From NCBI RefSeq assembly GCF_003610735.1, contig NZ_RAQM01000009.1, positions 1 through 64,000 on the forward strand: a DNA stretch of 64,000 bases. Direction: 5' to 3'. Of the stretch, positions 1 through 8,285 are shown one piece after another. This stretch comes from Tenacibaculum lutimaris. GTDB taxonomy: Bacteria > Bacteroidota > Bacteroidia > Flavobacteriales > Flavobacteriaceae. The position numbers were made by a program, and so were the translations under genes. The notes below the pieces were generated by a model that had not been told where the DNA came from, made no database searches, and was given only the letters and a program-made list of their open reading frames with translations. Within the stretch, counting starts at the first letter, position 1. Each line of letters starts with the position of its first letter.

Positions 1-55
1 GTAGCTGATCGCTTTCCAAAATTCCTGTGATCGTATCGCTTTCTTAAAGCGGGTG

Positions 56-321
56 CAAACATACAAACTGTTTTTATTCTGACAAAAACTTTTTTAAAGT
101 TTTTTTTAGCCTGTTTTTCGCTGTTTTAATGAACTGTCTCCGTTAAAATCGGACTGCAAAGATACTACCTTTACTTTAAATAAAACAAGAAAATGTTAAA
201 CTATTTTTTAACCTTTTCTTTACTTATTCTACATCCTATTTTAATGAACTCTTACTAACTTCTTAGCTTAACGCTTCTCCGTTTGCGGGTGCAAATATAG
301 AACCCTTTTTCAATACAACAA
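56..321 (-). promoter_or_regulatory. Three tandem rRNA-type promoters firing leftward
   Basis: Read on the minus strand there are three copies of the Bacteroidota -7 motif TAnnTTTG: TATATTTG (292-299), TATCTTTG (157-164) and TATGTTTG (56-63). Each has a TTG 19 to 21 bases upstream (319-321, 186-188, 83-85). Two are followed by the identical 12-mer AGTTCATTAAAA (239-250 and 124-135), and all share short GC-rich initial transcribed sequence such as GCACCCGC. No open frame lies between them and the left edge. Strong stacked promoters with a repeated leader motif are what flavobacterial rRNA operons carry, so I infer a 16S-23S-5S operon beginning just left of base 1 on the minus strand. The rRNA itself is not in the window. 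A tRNA cluster or another highly expressed gene is the alternative. Confidence 0.7.
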
Positions 322-562
322 TGACTTTTTTTGCCTTTTTTAAAACCTAAATTTTAATACCTTAAACCTTAATACTTTATAAGCAAAAGTTTTTTATTTC
401 GATATCATTTTTGGTTGCTTTCTTATTTGCTATTCTGTGGAGATTGTCCTTTATTCAGCAGTACGAACAACCTTACTCCTTCTTAAAAACTGAGGTTTAT
501 CTGAGTTTTAAAAAGAGTTAAATTCTAAAAAACTTATTTGTTAAGTATCGTTAATTGAAAAT

Positions 563-1291
563 TTAGCGCTTTTTCTTCCTATCTCTTTTCTTACGAAGCT
601 TCTTAAAGTACTCTTTGTACTCCGATACATCCATATATCCCCTACTCTTCAATACAATATTCGTATAGTCCTTCGCTAATTTAGGCTCCTGATACTCCAA
701 CTTCTCATCTATATAAGCTCGTTGTAATATATCCTCTATCAAATAATCTTCATTATTGCTCTCTGGAACGTATTCTGACTTTAAGGATAACTTGAACATG
801 TTTGCCGTAGTGTTATACCAAAAAGCTTTCCATCCGCTTCGAATCTCTTTCACATTATCAAAGGCTGTTTTTCCTGTTTGACGATGAATTAACTTCAACA
901 ATACTCTCCCTTCTGTTCTTGTTAGTTTTTTTAATGGTGCTGTTAATTCTTCTTCGAGGTATTTTTGAACACGCTTTACATATTGCCTCTTTTTGCTTTT
1001 TGATTTAATTCTCGACAAACGAGAATTCACACTATCTACTCTTTTTGCAGCTAGAGTTGCATAAGGATATGCTTTGAATACTTTTTTTCGCAACCAATAA
1101 TAATATAAAATATCGTTTTTCTCTTTAAACTTATGTTTTGGCAACACTGTTACTTCGTTTAACCTTATCATTAAACTATCTCCTACTTTAACTAAAATAT
1201 ATTCATCGTTAAAGTTTGGCAAACTATCTTTAAGTTGAGCACTAATTGTAGTAGTCGCTAATAGTATATATAAGCAAAGTATTCTTTTCAT
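563..1291 (-). CDS. DUF4294 family secreted/periplasmic protein
   Basis: 242 residues. It has a short hydrophobic N-terminal signal peptide ending near residue 19 (AQ cleavage-like), a central part rich in Lys and Arg (residues 95-125) and an extremely basic C-terminus (RKKRDRKKKR). The sequence fits the DUF4294 family, a Bacteroidota protein of unknown function. It begins with ATG at 1291 and is probably monocistronic, because the gene upstream on the same strand is closed by a hairpin terminator at 1344-1377. No catalytic motif is visible. The basic tail suggests binding to nucleic acid or acidic polymer, but that is only inference. Confidence 0.6.
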   Translation of the reverse strand: MKRILCLYILLATTTISAQLKDSLPNFNDEYILVKVGDSLMIRLNEVTVLPKHKFKEKNDILYYYWLRKKVFKAYPYATLAAKRVDSVNSRLSRIKSKSKKRQYVKRVQKYLEEELTAPLKKLTRTEGRVLLKLIHRQTGKTAFDNVKEIRSGWKAFWYNTTANMFKLSLKSEYVPESNNEDYLIEDILQRAYIDEKLEYQEPKLAKDYTNIVLKSRGYMDVSEYKEYFKKLRKKRDRKKKR

Positions 1292-1343
1292 TTAATTTTT
1301 ATGTACAAAAAGGATTCCAAATGTATCATTTCTGTTTTAAAAC

Positions 1344-1377
1344 AAAAAAACTCATGAAAAATTTCATGAGTTTTTTT
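1344..1377 (-). terminator. Intrinsic terminator of the alpha-oxoamine synthase gene
   Basis: A perfect inverted repeat (ACTCATGAAA pairing with TTTCATGAGT) is flanked by runs of A on the left and T on the right. It lies 19 bases past the stop codon at 1397. It is symmetrical enough to work in both directions. Confidence 0.85.
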
Positions 1378-1396
1378 GTTTTATTTCAGGCTTATA

Positions 1397-2650
1397 CTAT
1401 TCTGCCATTATTGATTCAGCTACTTTTTTGTACGTTCCGTTTTCTAATTTTTCACGAATCGCTGTAAATGCTTCTATTGTTTCAGTTACATCGTCCATTG
1501 TATGACGTGCAGTTGGAATCAATCTTAAAATAATTAATCCTTTTGGTATTACTGGGTACACTACGATAGAACAGAAAACCCCATGGTTTTCTCTTAAATC
1601 GTTCACCATAGCCATTGCTTCTGGAATATCTCCTTTTAAATATACAGGAGTAATACATGTTTCAGTAGTTCCTAAATCAAACCCTGCTTCGCGTAAACCT
1701 GATTGTAAAGCATTGGTAACTTGCCACAACTTATCTTTTAACTCTGGTTGTGTACGAATTATATCTAAACGTTTTAAAGCACCTTTTACCATTGGCATTG
1801 GTAATGATTTTGCAAACATTTGAGATCTCATATTGTACTGTAAGTACTGCACTACATCTTTATCTCCTGCGAAAAACGCACCGATACCTGCCATAGATTT
1901 AGCAAAAGTAGCAAAATAGACATCAATTCCGTCTTGTACTCCTTGTTCGAATCCTGTTCCTCTTCCTCCTTCACCTAAAGTTCCAAACCCATGTGCATCA
2001 TCTACTAATAAACGGAAATTGTATTTTTCTTTTAAGGCTACTATTTCTTTTAGTCGCCCTTGTTCACCACGCATACCAAAAACTCCTTCAGAAACTAATA
2101 AAATTCCTCCACCAGTTTTTTCTGCCATTTTAGTAGCACGTTGTAAATTTTTCTCACAACTTTCAATATCGTTATGACGGTATACAAAACGTTTACCTGC
2201 ATGCAAACGAACACCGTCAATAATACATGCATGTGTATCTACGTCATATACAATAATATCGTCTTTAGAAACTAAAGCGTCAATCGCTGACACCATACCT
2301 TGGTATCCGAAGTTTACTAAATAAGCAGCTTCCTTACCAACGAACTCTGCACATTCTTTTTCTAATTGCTCATGGTATTTTGTATGACCTGACATCATAC
2401 GAGCCCCCATTGGGTATGCTAAACCATCTGCTGCTGCAGATTCTCCATCAGCTTTTAACACTTCTGGATGATTTGCTAATCCTAAATAATCATTGATACT
2501 CCAAGTAATTACTTTTTTTCCATTGAAAGACATACGGTTAGAAATCGGTCCTTCTAATTTAGGAAATACATAATACCCTTCCGCTTTATCTGCCCATTTT
2601 CCTAAAGGTCCCTTATCTCCCTTAATTCTTTCAAATAAATCTTTAACCAT
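1397..2650 (-). CDS. PLP-dependent alpha-oxoamine synthase (serine palmitoyltransferase-like)
   Basis: 417 residues, fold type I PLP enzyme. The Schiff-base lysine is K251 in ATFAKSMAG, and the cofactor-binding DDAHGFG lies at 217-223. The family (KBL, BioF, HemA, SPT) condenses an amino acid with an acyl thioester. Length, the N-terminal block before SINDYLGL (51-58) and the Bacteroidota context fit the sphingolipid or sulfonolipid first step: serine palmitoyltransferase, or the cysteate acyltransferase that makes capnine in gliding bacteria. Glycine C-acetyltransferase is a weaker alternative. No bioF-type neighbours are present. It stands alone between its own promoter (2676-2706) and terminator. 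The substrate cannot be decided from sequence alone. Confidence 0.75.
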   Translation of the reverse strand: MVKDLFERIKGDKGPLGKWADKAEGYYVFPKLEGPISNRMSFNGKKVITWSINDYLGLANHPEVLKADGESAAADGLAYPMGARMMSGHTKYHEQLEKECAEFVGKEAAYLVNFGYQGMVSAIDALVSKDDIIVYDVDTHACIIDGVRLHAGKRFVYRHNDIESCEKNLQRATKMAEKTGGGILLVSEGVFGMRGEQGRLKEIVALKEKYNFRLLVDDAHGFGTLGEGGRGTGFEQGVQDGIDVYFATFAKSMAGIGAFFAGDKDVVQYLQYNMRSQMFAKSLPMPMVKGALKRLDIIRTQPELKDKLWQVTNALQSGLREAGFDLGTTETCITPVYLKGDIPEAMAMVNDLRENHGVFCSIVVYPVIPKGLIILRLIPTARHTMDDVTETIEAFTAIREKLENGTYKKVAESIMAE

Positions 2651-2675
2651 TATTATTTTTGATTTTTATAGGTTG

Positions 2676-2706
2676 CGAAAATAGTGCTTTTTTAACAGAT
2701 TTTCAA
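2676..2706 (-). promoter_or_regulatory. Promoter of the alpha-oxoamine synthase gene
   Basis: On the minus strand a TTG (2704-2706) is followed after 20 bases by TATTTTCG (2676-2683), one base off TAnnTTTG. It lies 25 bases upstream of the ATG. It is the only such pair in the short spacer between this gene and the upstream terminator. Confidence 0.45.
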
Positions 2707-2741
2707 AAAATTGTATGTAGCATAATTATTATATAATGAAG

Positions 2742-2766
2742 AAAGGTGTCTAATTAGACACCTTTT
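2742..2766 (-). terminator. Intrinsic terminator of the molybdenum hydroxylase operon
   Basis: AAAGGTGTCTAA followed by its complement TTAGACACCTTT forms a nearly loopless palindrome 14 bases after the stop codon at 2780. The T run after it on the minus strand is weak, so it may act as an mRNA-end stabiliser as much as a terminator. Confidence 0.65.
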
Positions 2767-2779
2767 ACTTCTTTTTATT

Positions 2780-4996
2780 TTATCCTAAAACGTTTGATTT
2801 TAATTCTTCTATAAATGGCTGTTTATATAATCTTTTTCCTAAAGCTTTATGGATAGCATTAGCCACAGCCCCACCTGCTGGTGGTAAACCTGGTTCTCCT
2901 AAACCTGTTGGAGACAACTCATTTTGAACAAAGTAAACTTCTACTTTTGGAGTCTCATTCATTCGTATTAACCTATAACCATCAAAGTTTCTACTAGAAG
3001 GTTTCCCTTCTTCAAAAGTTAAATTTCCATACATTGCATGCCCTATACCATCAATAACTCCACCAGCCACTTGATTAATCGCTCCTGTAGGGTTTACAAC
3101 AATACCACAATCTACCGCAGCAACAACTTTTGTTACGACAGGGACTCCATCTTTCACTTCTACTTCTGCTACTTCTGCAACATGTGAATTATGACTATAA
3201 TATGCAGAAAAACCTTGATAAACTCCTTCTTTGGCTTTCCCCCATTCTCCTTTTTCAGCTGCTAATCGAATTGCGTCTTGCATTCTCTTTCCTGAATATT
3301 CTATCCTTTTATCTTCAGTATCTTTTACATTCTCTAATAAATCTAAACGTAACTGAACTGGATCAACTTCTAGTTCTTGTGCTAATTCATCAAAAAATGA
3401 TTGTTCTGCATATCCTAGGAAATTGGTATATGGTGCTCTCCAAGCGCCTGTAGTAATATTACTCTTATAATTAGCTGTTGAAACTTTATAATTTGGAATA
3501 CATCCAGCAGGGAAGAAGTTTGGAATTAACCCGTACATATTGTCATTAATCGCTGCTTCTTTTAAATGATATCCTGTTATTTTTCCGTCTTTTATTGATG
3601 CTGCAATTCTATATTTAATTGCTGGTCGGTAAATACCACTTGTTATATCTTCTTCTCTTGTCGAAACCATTTTTATAGGTTTCTTAATTTTATCGGATAT
3701 CTCAAGAGCTTCATATACAAAATCTCCATACAATCTTCTTCCAAAACCTCCTCCCATTCTGGTCATCTCAATATGAACTTGACTTAAATCACGTCCTAAC
3801 ATTTCAGACGCAACTTGTGCTGCATATTCAGGTGTTTGCACCGGCCCTACCAGATGTACTTTTTCAGCAGTTATGTTTGCAAAAAAGTTCATAGGTTCCA
3901 TACAATTGTGCGGTAAGAAAGGTGAATGATATGTACGTTCTATAACTTTATCAGCTTCTGAAAATACTTTATCTACATCTCCATCTTCTCTTCTTATATC
4001 AAATTTATCTCCTTCTAGTAAACTTAACAATTTTTCATCGTGAAGTTTTGTATCTTCAAGCTGAGAACCTTCTTTCCATGTAGCTTTAATAGCTTTGGAT
4101 CCTTTGATTGCTGCCCAAGTATTTTCTGCTATAACAACTACTTTATCTGATTTTGACAGCTTGAAAGTCCAATTGTTTTTACCAGATTCAATAAAGTTTC
4201 TTGCTTTTTCTCCAATAGTTACAACATCTATCACTCCAGAAACTTTTTTAGCTTCAGAAGCATCGAATGATACTAACTCTTCTCCAAAAGAAGGCGGTCT
4301 TACAACTGCAGCATATACCATTCCTTCTTCTTTATAATCTAACCCAAATAATGGTTTACCAGTTACTATTTTATCTACATCAACATTTATAACATCTTTA
4401 CCTATGATAGAAAATTCTGAAGGTTTTTTTAATGTTACATTTTCAGGAATTTCTAGTATTGCTGCTTCTTTAACCACTTCTCCATAGCCTAATTTATCAC
4501 CATTTGCATTAGTAATTACTCCTTTTGAAGCAGAACAAGTAGCTGCGTCTACTCCCCATTTTACTGCCGAAGCATTGATTAACATTTGTTTTGTTGTAGC
4601 TCCAGTTTGTCTCAAAGCCGTCCATCCGTGGCGAATAGACTGACTCCCCCCTGCTAATTGACGTGTGTAATTTTTAATATCTAATGGAGCTTGTACCACA
4701 TGTACTTTGTCCCACTCAACATCTAACTCTTCAGCAATAATCATCGGCATTGATGTTTTTACTCCTTGTCCAATTTCTGGATTGGGAGAGTAAATGGTTA
4801 CATAACCTTCATCAGATATTTTTATGAATGCATTAAAATCATTGAAATTCAGATTTTCAACATCTACAGATGGTTTTACATTAGGTTTACATGCAGTAAA
4901 TAAATTAAACCCAATCATGATTCCTCCACTAGCTAATGCTGAGGCTCTTAAAAAATTTCTTCTACTAAAGGTATACTTGTTTTCTTGTGTACTCAT
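2780..4996 (-). CDS. Molybdopterin-binding large subunit, isoquinoline 1-oxidoreductase (IorB)-type
   Basis: 738 residues, xanthine dehydrogenase family large subunit. A twin-arginine signal (SRRNFLRAS, residues 11-19) leads into a hydrophobic segment ending FTAC with C36, so the protein is probably exported folded by Tat and possibly lipid-anchored. The catalytic glutamate of the family is E701 in TGLGEPGLPP, and the GGGFGRR cofactor loop is present. Members hydroxylate N-heterocycles or oxidise aldehydes with the 2Fe-2S subunit encoded immediately upstream (12-base spacer). No FAD subunit is present, as usual for IorAB-type enzymes, which pass electrons to a cytochrome. The true substrate is unknown. 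Confidence 0.85.
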   Translation of the reverse strand: MSTQENKYTFSRRNFLRASALASGGIMIGFNLFTACKPNVKPSVDVENLNFNDFNAFIKISDEGYVTIYSPNPEIGQGVKTSMPMIIAEELDVEWDKVHVVQAPLDIKNYTRQLAGGSQSIRHGWTALRQTGATTKQMLINASAVKWGVDAATCSASKGVITNANGDKLGYGEVVKEAAILEIPENVTLKKPSEFSIIGKDVINVDVDKIVTGKPLFGLDYKEEGMVYAAVVRPPSFGEELVSFDASEAKKVSGVIDVVTIGEKARNFIESGKNNWTFKLSKSDKVVVIAENTWAAIKGSKAIKATWKEGSQLEDTKLHDEKLLSLLEGDKFDIRREDGDVDKVFSEADKVIERTYHSPFLPHNCMEPMNFFANITAEKVHLVGPVQTPEYAAQVASEMLGRDLSQVHIEMTRMGGGFGRRLYGDFVYEALEISDKIKKPIKMVSTREEDITSGIYRPAIKYRIAASIKDGKITGYHLKEAAINDNMYGLIPNFFPAGCIPNYKVSTANYKSNITTGAWRAPYTNFLGYAEQSFFDELAQELEVDPVQLRLDLLENVKDTEDKRIEYSGKRMQDAIRLAAEKGEWGKAKEGVYQGFSAYYSHNSHVAEVAEVEVKDGVPVVTKVVAAVDCGIVVNPTGAINQVAGGVIDGIGHAMYGNLTFEEGKPSSRNFDGYRLIRMNETPKVEVYFVQNELSPTGLGEPGLPPAGGAVANAIHKALGKRLYKQPFIEELKSNVLG

Positions 4997-5008
4997 GATT
5001 GAAAAATT

Positions 5009-5470
5009 TTAAGACATTTTTTCAGCAGCTAAAGCAACTGCTTTTTCTATTCTGTTATATGCAGCACAACGACAAATATTTCCTTGCATTGCTTCTCTTA
5101 TTTCCTCTTTTGAAGGATTTGGATTTTCCTTTAAAAAAGATGCTGCTGTCATTATTTGTCCTGCTTGACAATATCCACATTGTGGGACATCTACTTCCTT
5201 CCAAGCTTCTTGTAATGGATGATTGCCTTCAGTTGATAACCCTTCAATGGTTGTTATTTCTTCACCATCCAACATGGAAACTTGTAATTGACAACTTCTC
5301 ATTGCTGTTCCGTCTACATGAACGGTACAAGCACCACATTGCGCTATTCCGCAACCGAATTTGGTTCCTACCATATCGAGTTCATCACGTAAAACCCACA
5401 ACAATGGTGTATCAGCATCTGCTGTAAAGGATACCGATTTTCCGTTAATTTTTAATGTATAATTTGGCAT
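5009..5470 (-). CDS. (2Fe-2S)-binding small subunit, IorA-type
   Basis: 153 residues, full length for the family. The plant-type 2Fe-2S cluster ligands are C40, C45, C48 and C60. The second, helical cluster domain supplies C98, C101, C133 and C135 (QCGYC and ICRC). It carries electrons from the molybdenum site of the adjacent large subunit. It is the first gene of a two-gene operon with the large subunit 12 bases downstream. It has no signal peptide, so it is probably exported together with its Tat-tagged partner, as in related enzymes. Confidence 0.88.
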   Translation of the reverse strand: MPNYTLKINGKSVSFTADADTPLLWVLRDELDMVGTKFGCGIAQCGACTVHVDGTAMRSCQLQVSMLDGEEITTIEGLSTEGNHPLQEAWKEVDVPQCGYCQAGQIMTAASFLKENPNPSKEEIREAMQGNICRCAAYNRIEKAVALAAEKMS

Positions 5471-5550
5471 TTCAGGTAGTTTTTATAATTCGAAAAGTTA
5501 CGAAAAAAATAAATGCCACTTAGTTAATGAAGTTATTTTAAATAAAAAAA

Positions 5551-5566
5551 AGAGGCTTTCGCCTCT
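5551..5566 (-). terminator. Intrinsic terminator of purC
   Basis: The 6-bp stem AGAGGC/GCCTCT with loop TTTC is followed on the minus strand by a run of seven T. It starts six bases after the purC stop codon. Confidence 0.85.
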
Positions 5567-5571
5567 CTTAC

Positions 5572-6522
5572 TTATCTATTTTGTAAAAATGTAGTTACAT
5601 TTTTTTCTATTCTTTCTAGTACATCTTCTGTATTTGCTTTTACAAAAGCTTCTCCTGTAATTTGCTCATACAATTCTATGTATCTATTTGAAATCTCATT
5701 GATTTTAGTATCTGACATTTCAGGAATTTGTTGTCCCTCTTTTCCTTGAAAACCATTTTCAATTAACCATTGACGTACAAACTCTTTAGATAATTGTTTT
5801 TGCTTTTCTCCTTTCTCTTGGCGCTCAGCATATCCATCCGCATAAAAATAACGAGAAGAATCAGGTGTATGAATTTCATCAATCAATACAATTTTACCAT
5901 CTTTTGTTTTTCCAAACTCGTATTTTGTATCTACTAAAATTAATCCTCTTTTAGCTGCTAACTCAGTTCCTCTTTGGAATAATTTTCTAGTATAATCTTC
6001 TAGAACTAAATAGTCTTCTTCTGAAACAATTCCTTTAGCCAAAATATCTTCACGAGAAATATCTTCATCGTGCTCTCCATTATCAGCTTTTGTTGAAGGT
6101 GTTATAATTGGTGTAGGAAACTTATCATTTTCTTTCATTCCTTCAGGCATTGTTACACCACATAGTGTTCTTTTTCCTGCTGCGTATTCACGAGCAGCAT
6201 GTCCTGATAAATATCCACGAATTACCATTTCTACTTTAAATGGTTCACATAAATGACCTACTGCTACATTTTCATCTGGATTAGCTAATAACCAGTTTGG
6301 AACGATATCCGCAGTGTCGTTCATCATTTTGGTAGCAATTTGGTTTAAAATTTGTCCTTTAAAAGGAATTTGACGTGGTAAAATTACATCAAATGCAGAA
6401 AGACGATCAGAAGCTATCATTACCAATAAATCGTCGTTGATATTATAAACTTCTCTTACTTTTCCTTTGTAAACTGTCTTTTGCCCTGGAAACTGAAAAT
6501 TAGTTTCGTTAATTGTATTCAT
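5572..6522 (-). CDS. purC: SAICAR synthetase (phosphoribosylaminoimidazole-succinocarboxamide synthase)
   Basis: 316 residues from the chosen ATG at 6522 (MNTINETNF). The frame stays open to 6603, but the extra residues run across the promoter -7 motif at 6551-6558 and are hydrophobic junk, so the shorter start is preferred. The enzyme joins aspartate to CAIR with ATP in purine biosynthesis. Family landmarks are visible: [10 protein letters not shown] near the start, the SDRLSAFD block (about residue 40), the TKADNGEHD loop and LVDTKYEFG. Length matches the longer, eukaryote-like PurC of Bacteroidota rather than the roughly 240-residue enzyme of E. coli. It is transcribed alone. Confidence 0.95.
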   Translation of the reverse strand: MNTINETNFQFPGQKTVYKGKVREVYNINDDLLVMIASDRLSAFDVILPRQIPFKGQILNQIATKMMNDTADIVPNWLLANPDENVAVGHLCEPFKVEMVIRGYLSGHAAREYAAGKRTLCGVTMPEGMKENDKFPTPIITPSTKADNGEHDEDISREDILAKGIVSEEDYLVLEDYTRKLFQRGTELAAKRGLILVDTKYEFGKTKDGKIVLIDEIHTPDSSRYFYADGYAERQEKGEKQKQLSKEFVRQWLIENGFQGKEGQQIPEMSDTKINEISNRYIELYEQITGEAFVKANTEDVLERIEKNVTTFLQNR

Positions 6523-6550
6523 TTTTCTATTTTGTTGTGTTGTCGTGGCG

Positions 6551-6558
6551 CAAATGTA
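6551..6558 (-). promoter_or_regulatory. purC promoter -7 element
   Basis: TACATTTG on the minus strand matches TAnnTTTG and sits 28 bases upstream of the selected purC ATG. No TTG is seen at the usual -33 distance; that stretch is the T-rich tail of the neighbouring terminator (6584-6607). It decides the purC start codon. Confidence 0.55.
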
Positions 6559-6583
6559 AGTTAAAAACTTATTTAAATAAAAA

Positions 6584-6607
6584 AGATGTGCTTTTATAAA
6601 CACATCT
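6584..6607 (-). terminator. Intrinsic terminator of the lipoprotein gene
   Basis: AGATGTG pairs with CACATCT around a 10-base loop, and the minus-strand product continues with TTTTTTATTT. It lies 24 bases after the lipoprotein stop codon and directly abuts the purC promoter. Confidence 0.75.
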
Positions 6608-6631
6608 CTCTTAAATTATATTTTAAATATT

Positions 6632-7168
6632 TTAAAGTCCAATATTAATATAAGTACCAGAGAACTTTCCATCTGAAATAAGAATTGTATTACCTAGCTC
6701 TTCTCCATCTAACAATCTTCCTTCAAAAGTTCCTTCAATTATTTTATTTTCTATATCAAACTTCGAAACTACAACTTTACCAACAGAGATTCCTGAACTT
6801 GAGTTATAATTGGTATGATATATTTTGTCTGCTTCTCCATCATAGTAACTAATACTTGTTGATGTATAGCCTTTAATTTCAAAAACACCTGCTTCTTTAA
6901 CATCATCAATAGTTATGTATATTCTATCATTTAAATCGTTCATTTTAAGAATAAATTCTATGTTATTATCACTATAATAACTAACACTACCTATTGATGC
7001 GTCTTCTAAATTTGTAAGTTTAAAACTTTCTCTATATAAACTACCTCCAATATTAGCTTCTATGAAACCTTCAGAAAACACTATAACTGCTTCACTATCT
7101 GAATCTAAACATGAAACAAAAGATAATATAGAAAAAACAAATAGTAAAAATAAAACGATATTCTTCAT
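6632..7168 (-). CDS. Hypothetical lipoprotein, beta-rich
   Basis: 178 residues from ATG 7168. A frame extension to 7216 would overlap phoH and precede the signal peptide, so it is rejected. Residues 1-20 form a type II signal peptide ending in a lipobox-like FVSC, followed by an Asp/Ser spacer (LDSDSE). The rest alternates short hydrophobic strands (FIEANIGG, VGKVVVSKFD, IIEGTFEGRL), as in small beta-sandwich lipoproteins common in Bacteroidota (DUF6252-like in style, not confirmed). It is probably anchored to the periplasmic or outer membrane face. Function unknown. Confidence 0.6.
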   Translation of the reverse strand: MKNIVLFLLFVFSILSFVSCLDSDSEAVIVFSEGFIEANIGGSLYRESFKLTNLEDASIGSVSYYSDNNIEFILKMNDLNDRIYITIDDVKEAGVFEIKGYTSTSISYYDGEADKIYHTNYNSSSGISVGKVVVSKFDIENKIIEGTFEGRLLDGEELGNTILISDGKFSGTYINIGL

Positions 7169-7212
7169 AAGCAAAAAATAGATTTGCGAAAATAATATGT
7201 TTTTATGAAAAA

Positions 7213-8166
7213 TCACTCAGTTTCTATACTTTTATAAGCTGTTATAATTTGCTTTACTAATCGGTGGCGAATTACATCTTTATCATCTAAGTATACTTGT
7301 GCTATTCCTTTGATATCTTTTAAGGCTAATAATGATTCTTTCAATCCTGATACTTGTCTACGTGGTAAATCTATTTGACCAGGATCTCCTGTAATGATAA
7401 ATTTTGCATGCATTCCCATACGGGTTAGGAACATTTTCATTTGTGCATGCGTGGTATTTTGCGCTTCATCTAAAATCACGAAGGCATTATCTAGCGTACG
7501 ACCTCGCATAAAAGCTAATGGTGCAATTTGAATCGTTCCGTTTTCTAGATACGCTTGTAACTTTTCGTGTGGAATCATATCTCGTAATGCATCATATAAT
7601 GGTTGCATGTACGGATCTAACTTTTCTTTTAAATCTCCTGGAAGAAACCCAAGGTTTTCACCAGATTCAACTGCAGGTCTTGTTAAAATAATACGCCTAA
7701 CTTCTTTTTCTTTTAATGCTTTCACAGCCAATGCTACTGCTGTATATGTTTTTCCTGTTCCGGCTGGACCAACTGCAAATAACATATCATTTTTTTGCAT
7801 CAAATCAATCATTTTATGTTGGTTGGCTGTTTGTGCCTTGATTAATTTTCCACTAACCCCATGCACTAAAACATCTTTTGCATTTCCTGATTTACGAATC
7901 TCTTCTTCTTTACCTGTTGATGTTAAAATACGTTCAATACTATTTTCATCAAGTTTATTATATCGATTAAAATATTTGATAAGCATTTCTAATCGCTTTT
8001 CAAACTCATCTAATAATTCTGCTTCACCAAAAATCTTTAATTTATTTCCTCTTGCTACAATTTTTACTTTAGGAAAGAATGTTTTTAACTGAGTAATTGT
8101 GCTATTCTGAGCTCCGAAGAAATCATTTGGGTTGATTTCTGTTAATTCAATTATGCGTTCGTTCAA
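7213..8166 (-). CDS. PhoH-family ATPase
   Basis: 317 residues. An N-terminal KH-like part (20-100) is followed by the PhoH ATPase domain. Walker A is GPAGTGKT (133-140) and the Walker B-like VILDEAQN is at 230-237. The family is a cytoplasmic ATPase linked to RNA processing and ribosome maturation; E. coli YbeZ partners YbeY. The start is TTG at 8166, giving the usual family beginning NERIIELTEI. No ATG is available upstream in frame, so a rare start codon is likely. It is divergent from the SAM hydroxide adenosyltransferase gene across a 119-base spacer. Confidence 0.88.
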   Translation of the reverse strand: MNERIIELTEINPNDFFGAQNSTITQLKTFFPKVKIVARGNKLKIFGEAELLDEFEKRLEMLIKYFNRYNKLDENSIERILTSTGKEEEIRKSGNAKDVLVHGVSGKLIKAQTANQHKMIDLMQKNDMLFAVGPAGTGKTYTAVALAVKALKEKEVRRIILTRPAVESGENLGFLPGDLKEKLDPYMQPLYDALRDMIPHEKLQAYLENGTIQIAPLAFMRGRTLDNAFVILDEAQNTTHAQMKMFLTRMGMHAKFIITGDPGQIDLPRRQVSGLKESLLALKDIKGIAQVYLDDKDVIRHRLVKQIITAYKSIETE

Positions 8167-8285
8167 ATGACAAAAGTTTTAAGATTATTCACACTAAAAA
8201 TAATGATTATTTTTGTCGAATTACGTAGTTTTGTTTAAAAATTCAGCATAATTTTTCACAAACTAATTAACAAACACCTAACTTA

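Noticed and set aside
1..562. tRNA or rRNA gene within the left spacer
   Set aside because: No cloverleaf and no 5S/16S core sequence inside the window; only promoter-like modules are present.
3130..3453. Open frame on the plus strand inside the molybdenum hydroxylase gene
   Set aside because: Leucine-rich shadow of a strongly conserved minus-strand gene; no independent promoter or family signal.
8167..8285. SAM-responsive riboswitch before the SAM hydroxide adenosyltransferase gene
   Set aside because: The 119-base spacer shows no conserved SAM riboswitch stems; it looks like a plain divergent promoter region.
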